A DNA stretch of 16,562 bases from Christensenella sp. UBA1431 (GTDB lineage Bacteria > Bacillota > Clostridia > Christensenellales > UBA1431). Made by a program: the position numbers and the translations under genes. How positions within the stretch are numbered: position 1 is the stretch's first letter; every line of letters starts with the position of its first letter. The stretch is taken from contig DCTV01000043.1 in NCBI GenBank assembly GCA_002329665.1, positions 7,908-24,469 of the forward strand, in the 5' to 3' direction. Below are positions 14,710 through 16,562 of this stretch, one piece after another. The notes under the pieces were generated by a model. That model was not told where the DNA came from, did not search any database, and saw only the letters and a list, made by a program, of their open reading frames with translations.

Positions 14710-15435
14710 TCATGCAAATTCGATTTTAGAGAATATTTCTTCATACAGCGCAAGCTCACTGATAATTTTGTCCCCTGCTCGTGTTCCTATCAATTCAGCG
14801 CCTGCGGCAAAACCACCCAGGGCTATGGGCGTCGTCCAGAACGGACCGGTCCCGGAAAATTTTATCTTGGTTTTGCTTTGAGGAGAGAGCGTGTCTTTTA
14901 TGAGTTTGATGTCGGTCCATTCAGGTCCAGCCATACGTCCAGAACCTGTCTTGATATATGAGACTTCGGCCTCCTCACAACACTTGGTAACGGATACGAT
15001 CTCCTCTTTGGTAAGAAGATGGCATTCTATGATTGGTTTTGTATCAATTCCTTGCGCTGCCTTTACCAAATCCTTGAGTTCCTGTGTCAGGCGATTCCAG
15101 TCTCGATTCTTTACAGCAGCAAAATCTATAACCATATCCAGACTTTTTGCCCCTTTGCGAACCATATCCTCCGCAGCAGCAATTTTGATTTCTTTTGTTC
15201 CGGCGCCAAAAGGATAATCCAAGACTACCGCCGCCCCAACTTTACTCCCAGCCAGTCCGTCGCGCACATATTCAAGGTAATGGGGGTTTACGCAAAAAGT
15301 GTTTACTCCCAACCTTAAACATGTCTCAATGTGTCCATCAACCGTTTTTGCATCCATATCCTGCAACACTACAGCAAAATCAATTCTGCTAGCCAGGAAT
15401 TCCGGTGTGATTTCATAACCACGTATCTTTATCAT
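14710..15435 (-). CDS. DeoC-like aldolase (class I, deoxyribose-phosphate aldolase family)
   Basis: A 241-aa TIM-barrel aldolase. The DeoC catalytic residues are present: D100 in LDMVID, Schiff-base lysine K162 in YIKTGSG, and K192 in KIKFSG. The phosphate-binding parts differ from true DeoC: the GGVR/K loop is replaced by SGTGPFWTT (194-202) and the GxSS turn by GTRAG (217-221). The substrate is therefore probably not deoxyribose 5-phosphate. The ATG at 15435 has GAGGAGG at the right distance; the frame is open a few codons further. It is the first gene of the block, divergent from the LysR gene, with a palindromic operator at its promoter. LsrF, the AI-2 pathway thiolase, is a related-fold alternative but is longer. 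Confidence 0.85.
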   Translation of the reverse strand: MIKIRGYEITPEFLASRIDFAVVLQDMDAKTVDGHIETCLRLGVNTFCVNPHYLEYVRDGLAGSKVGAAVVLDYPFGAGTKEIKIAAAEDMVRKGAKSLDMVIDFAAVKNRDWNRLTQELKDLVKAAQGIDTKPIIECHLLTKEEIVSVTKCCEEAEVSYIKTGSGRMAGPEWTDIKLIKDTLSPQSKTKIKFSGTGPFWTTPIALGGFAAGAELIGTRAGDKIISELALYEEIFSKIEFA

Positions 15436-15461
15436 ACTGCACCTCCTCATAGTGAGTCTTC

Positions 15462-15478
15462 TATTCTATAATAGAATA
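15462..15478. promoter_or_regulatory. probable LysR operator, site 1 (TTCTA-TAA-TAGAA)
   Basis: Palindrome TATTCTATAATAGAATA with 8-bp arms and a T-N11-A core, 27 nt upstream of the aldolase start, inside the divergent LysR/aldolase gap (15436-15562). It covers likely -10 sequences of the aldolase promoter (TATTAT or TATTCT on the minus strand), with a possible -35 TTGTTT further out. Binding here could repress the operon or bend DNA with a weaker upstream site. Confidence 0.6.
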
Positions 15479-15562
15479 AATACCGAATATGGAAAAACAA
15501 CTATAATGCAATCTGATACAACTGTGTTAGAATTGATATGAAAAGCAAAGGGAGGTGTCCGA

Positions 15563-16459
15563 ATGAATATAAGAGAGCTGGAGTATTTTTCCCGTTTGTG
15601 TGACAAAATGAAAATATCCACAGCGGCGGATAGCCTTTTTATTACCCAGCAAGGGTTGAGCAAAGCGATTAAAAAATTGGAGTCCGAACTGCAGGTGCCT
15701 TTGTTTAGAAGAACACCATTCGGTGTTAAATTGACAGAATTTGGCGAACTCATAATCGGCCATGTCAATGCAATACTATTGGATTATAATTGCATGCTCA
15801 ATAAAATAAACGATGCTCGGAACCGCCAGGATAAGCGCACGATCATCACTCTTGAACTAGGTATAATGGCCATCATAGGTATCTCGCCATTTAGAAAATT
15901 TCAGGAATTATATCCTAATATTGAACTCATCCTTCAGGAGCATACCGAGGCAACATGCACTAGGGCCATTATGGAGGAAGAATCCGATCTAGGTTTTGCC
16001 ATTTCTCCAATAAACAACGAGATGTTCGACTACATCCCTTTCTTTCAAGTAAACGGAGTCATCCTCGTAAATAAAAACCACCCGCTAGCGCAAAAATCCG
16101 AAATAGCCTTGGAAGATTTGCGGAACCAAAATCTGGTTTTCTCCGGTTCGGCATCATGGTACGCATATGTACGTGCCTGCCGTAGAGCCGGCTTTGAACC
16201 TAAAATCGTACTCTCCAGTATAGAACAGCATTCTTCCGATGCCTACACGCTTGTTCAAGATAATTTGGGGATCTGCCCCAATTTTCATGGTTTTACGAAT
16301 ATTGAGCATTATAGAAACATATTAGAACTCCCTTTACAAGAATCATTGCAGTGGGAAATCTGCATTGTCTATAAAAAGAACAAATCTTTATCAAGGGCAT
16401 CGAAAGTATTTGTTGACCATTTCATGGAGTTTGTAAGCCAGCATAGTATCGGCGGGTAA
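15563..16459 (+). CDS. LysR-family transcriptional regulator
   Basis: This 298-aa regulator has an N-terminal winged helix-turn-helix, residues 1-60: the helix pair runs from KISTAADSLF (17-26) to ITQQGLSKAIKKLESEL (27-43), then the wing with VPLFRRTPFGVKLTEFG. After a linker helix comes the two-lobed effector domain from about residue 92 (ITLELGIMAIIG) to the end. GGGAGGTG lies 5 nt before the ATG. It is transcribed away from the aldolase-kinase-SDR block, the classic arrangement for a LysR protein controlling the adjacent divergent operon. The effector is probably a pathway intermediate. Low GC and AT-rich codon use match the right block. No clear terminator follows; the last 100 nt show only an imperfect stem near 16505-16538. 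Confidence 0.93.
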   Translation: MNIRELEYFSRLCDKMKISTAADSLFITQQGLSKAIKKLESELQVPLFRRTPFGVKLTEFGELIIGHVNAILLDYNCMLNKINDARNRQDKRTIITLELGIMAIIGISPFRKFQELYPNIELILQEHTEATCTRAIMEEESDLGFAISPINNEMFDYIPFFQVNGVILVNKNHPLAQKSEIALEDLRNQNLVFSGSASWYAYVRACRRAGFEPKIVLSSIEQHSSDAYTLVQDNLGICPNFHGFTNIEHYRNILELPLQESLQWEICIVYKKNKSLSRASKVFVDHFMEFVSQHSIGG

Positions 16460-16562
16460 ACCGCAACTCGGAACATTAGGCAATGATATGCACCCCCTTC
16501 TTTTTCAGGAATCGCCCGAACTGCCGCCTGAATCCTGAGGATAGAGTACAATAGTGTTTGCA

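Noticed and set aside
16505..16538. Terminator for the LysR gene
   Set aside because: The stem has a mismatch, a 16-nt loop and no U-tract on the plus strand.
16369..16551. Small minus-strand frame at the right edge
   Set aside because: Mostly overlaps the 3' end of the LysR gene; no ribosome binding site or motif.
1..16562. CRISPR arrays, tRNA or rRNA genes, insertion sequences
   Set aside because: No regularly spaced short repeats, cloverleaf-like sequences, rRNA signatures or transposase motifs were found by eye.

Overview
The window looks like the chromosome of a strictly anaerobic bacterium, probably a clostridial member of the Bacillota. The evidence is iron-sulfur and molybdenum enzymes, strong AGGAG-type ribosome binding sites, occasional GTG or TTG starts, and no respiratory or mobile genes. 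The taxon is an inference from gene content; there is no rRNA or other marker here. By eye the left half (about 1-8745) is GC-rich, and the right half (about 8746-16562) is clearly more AT-rich.

Left block, minus strand, read from about 7880 down to 1: a molybdenum-hydroxylase operon. A promoter near 7884-7910 is followed at once by two tandem, imperfect copies (7759-7871 and 7583-7693) of a folded leader RNA. Then come a 134-aa protein of unknown function, a molybdopterin aldehyde oxidoreductase very like Desulfovibrio gigas Mop (909 aa, with the same cysteine and glutamate numbering), and a 758-aa flavin/multi-Fe-S oxidoreductase. These are followed by a 75-aa two-CxxC protein, a SAM methyltransferase, a C-GCAxxG-C-C protein and an XdhC-type maturation factor cut off by the window edge. 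From memory, this order matches the conserved Desulfovibrio aldehyde oxidoreductase neighbourhood DVU_1555 to DVU_1559. The leader RNA is the most interesting non-coding signal; a molybdenum/tungsten-cofactor riboswitch is my leading but unproven hypothesis. A divergent gene (7985-8743, +) encodes a DUF4213/DUF364 putative metal-chelation protein, and its promoter overlaps the operon's.

Right block, minus strand, from 15435 down to 8811: an apparent catabolic operon. Its genes are a DeoC-like aldolase, an FGGY sugar kinase, an SDR dehydrogenase, a Dabb-domain protein, an FMN/FAD/4Fe-4S ene-reductase of the FadH/BaiCD/daidzein-reductase architecture, and a HAD phosphatase. A divergent LysR regulator (15563-16459, +) faces it. 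A shared palindrome TTCTA-N3-TAGAA occurs in the regulator/aldolase gap and again between aldolase and kinase, and is the probable LysR operator. Most gaps in this operon, and one in the molybdenum operon, hold strong hairpins without U-tracts, which suggests transcript processing or stability control rather than ordinary termination. The substrate is unknown. Altered phosphate-binding residues in the aldolase and a Pro in place of the usual SDR Asn suggest unusual chemistry.
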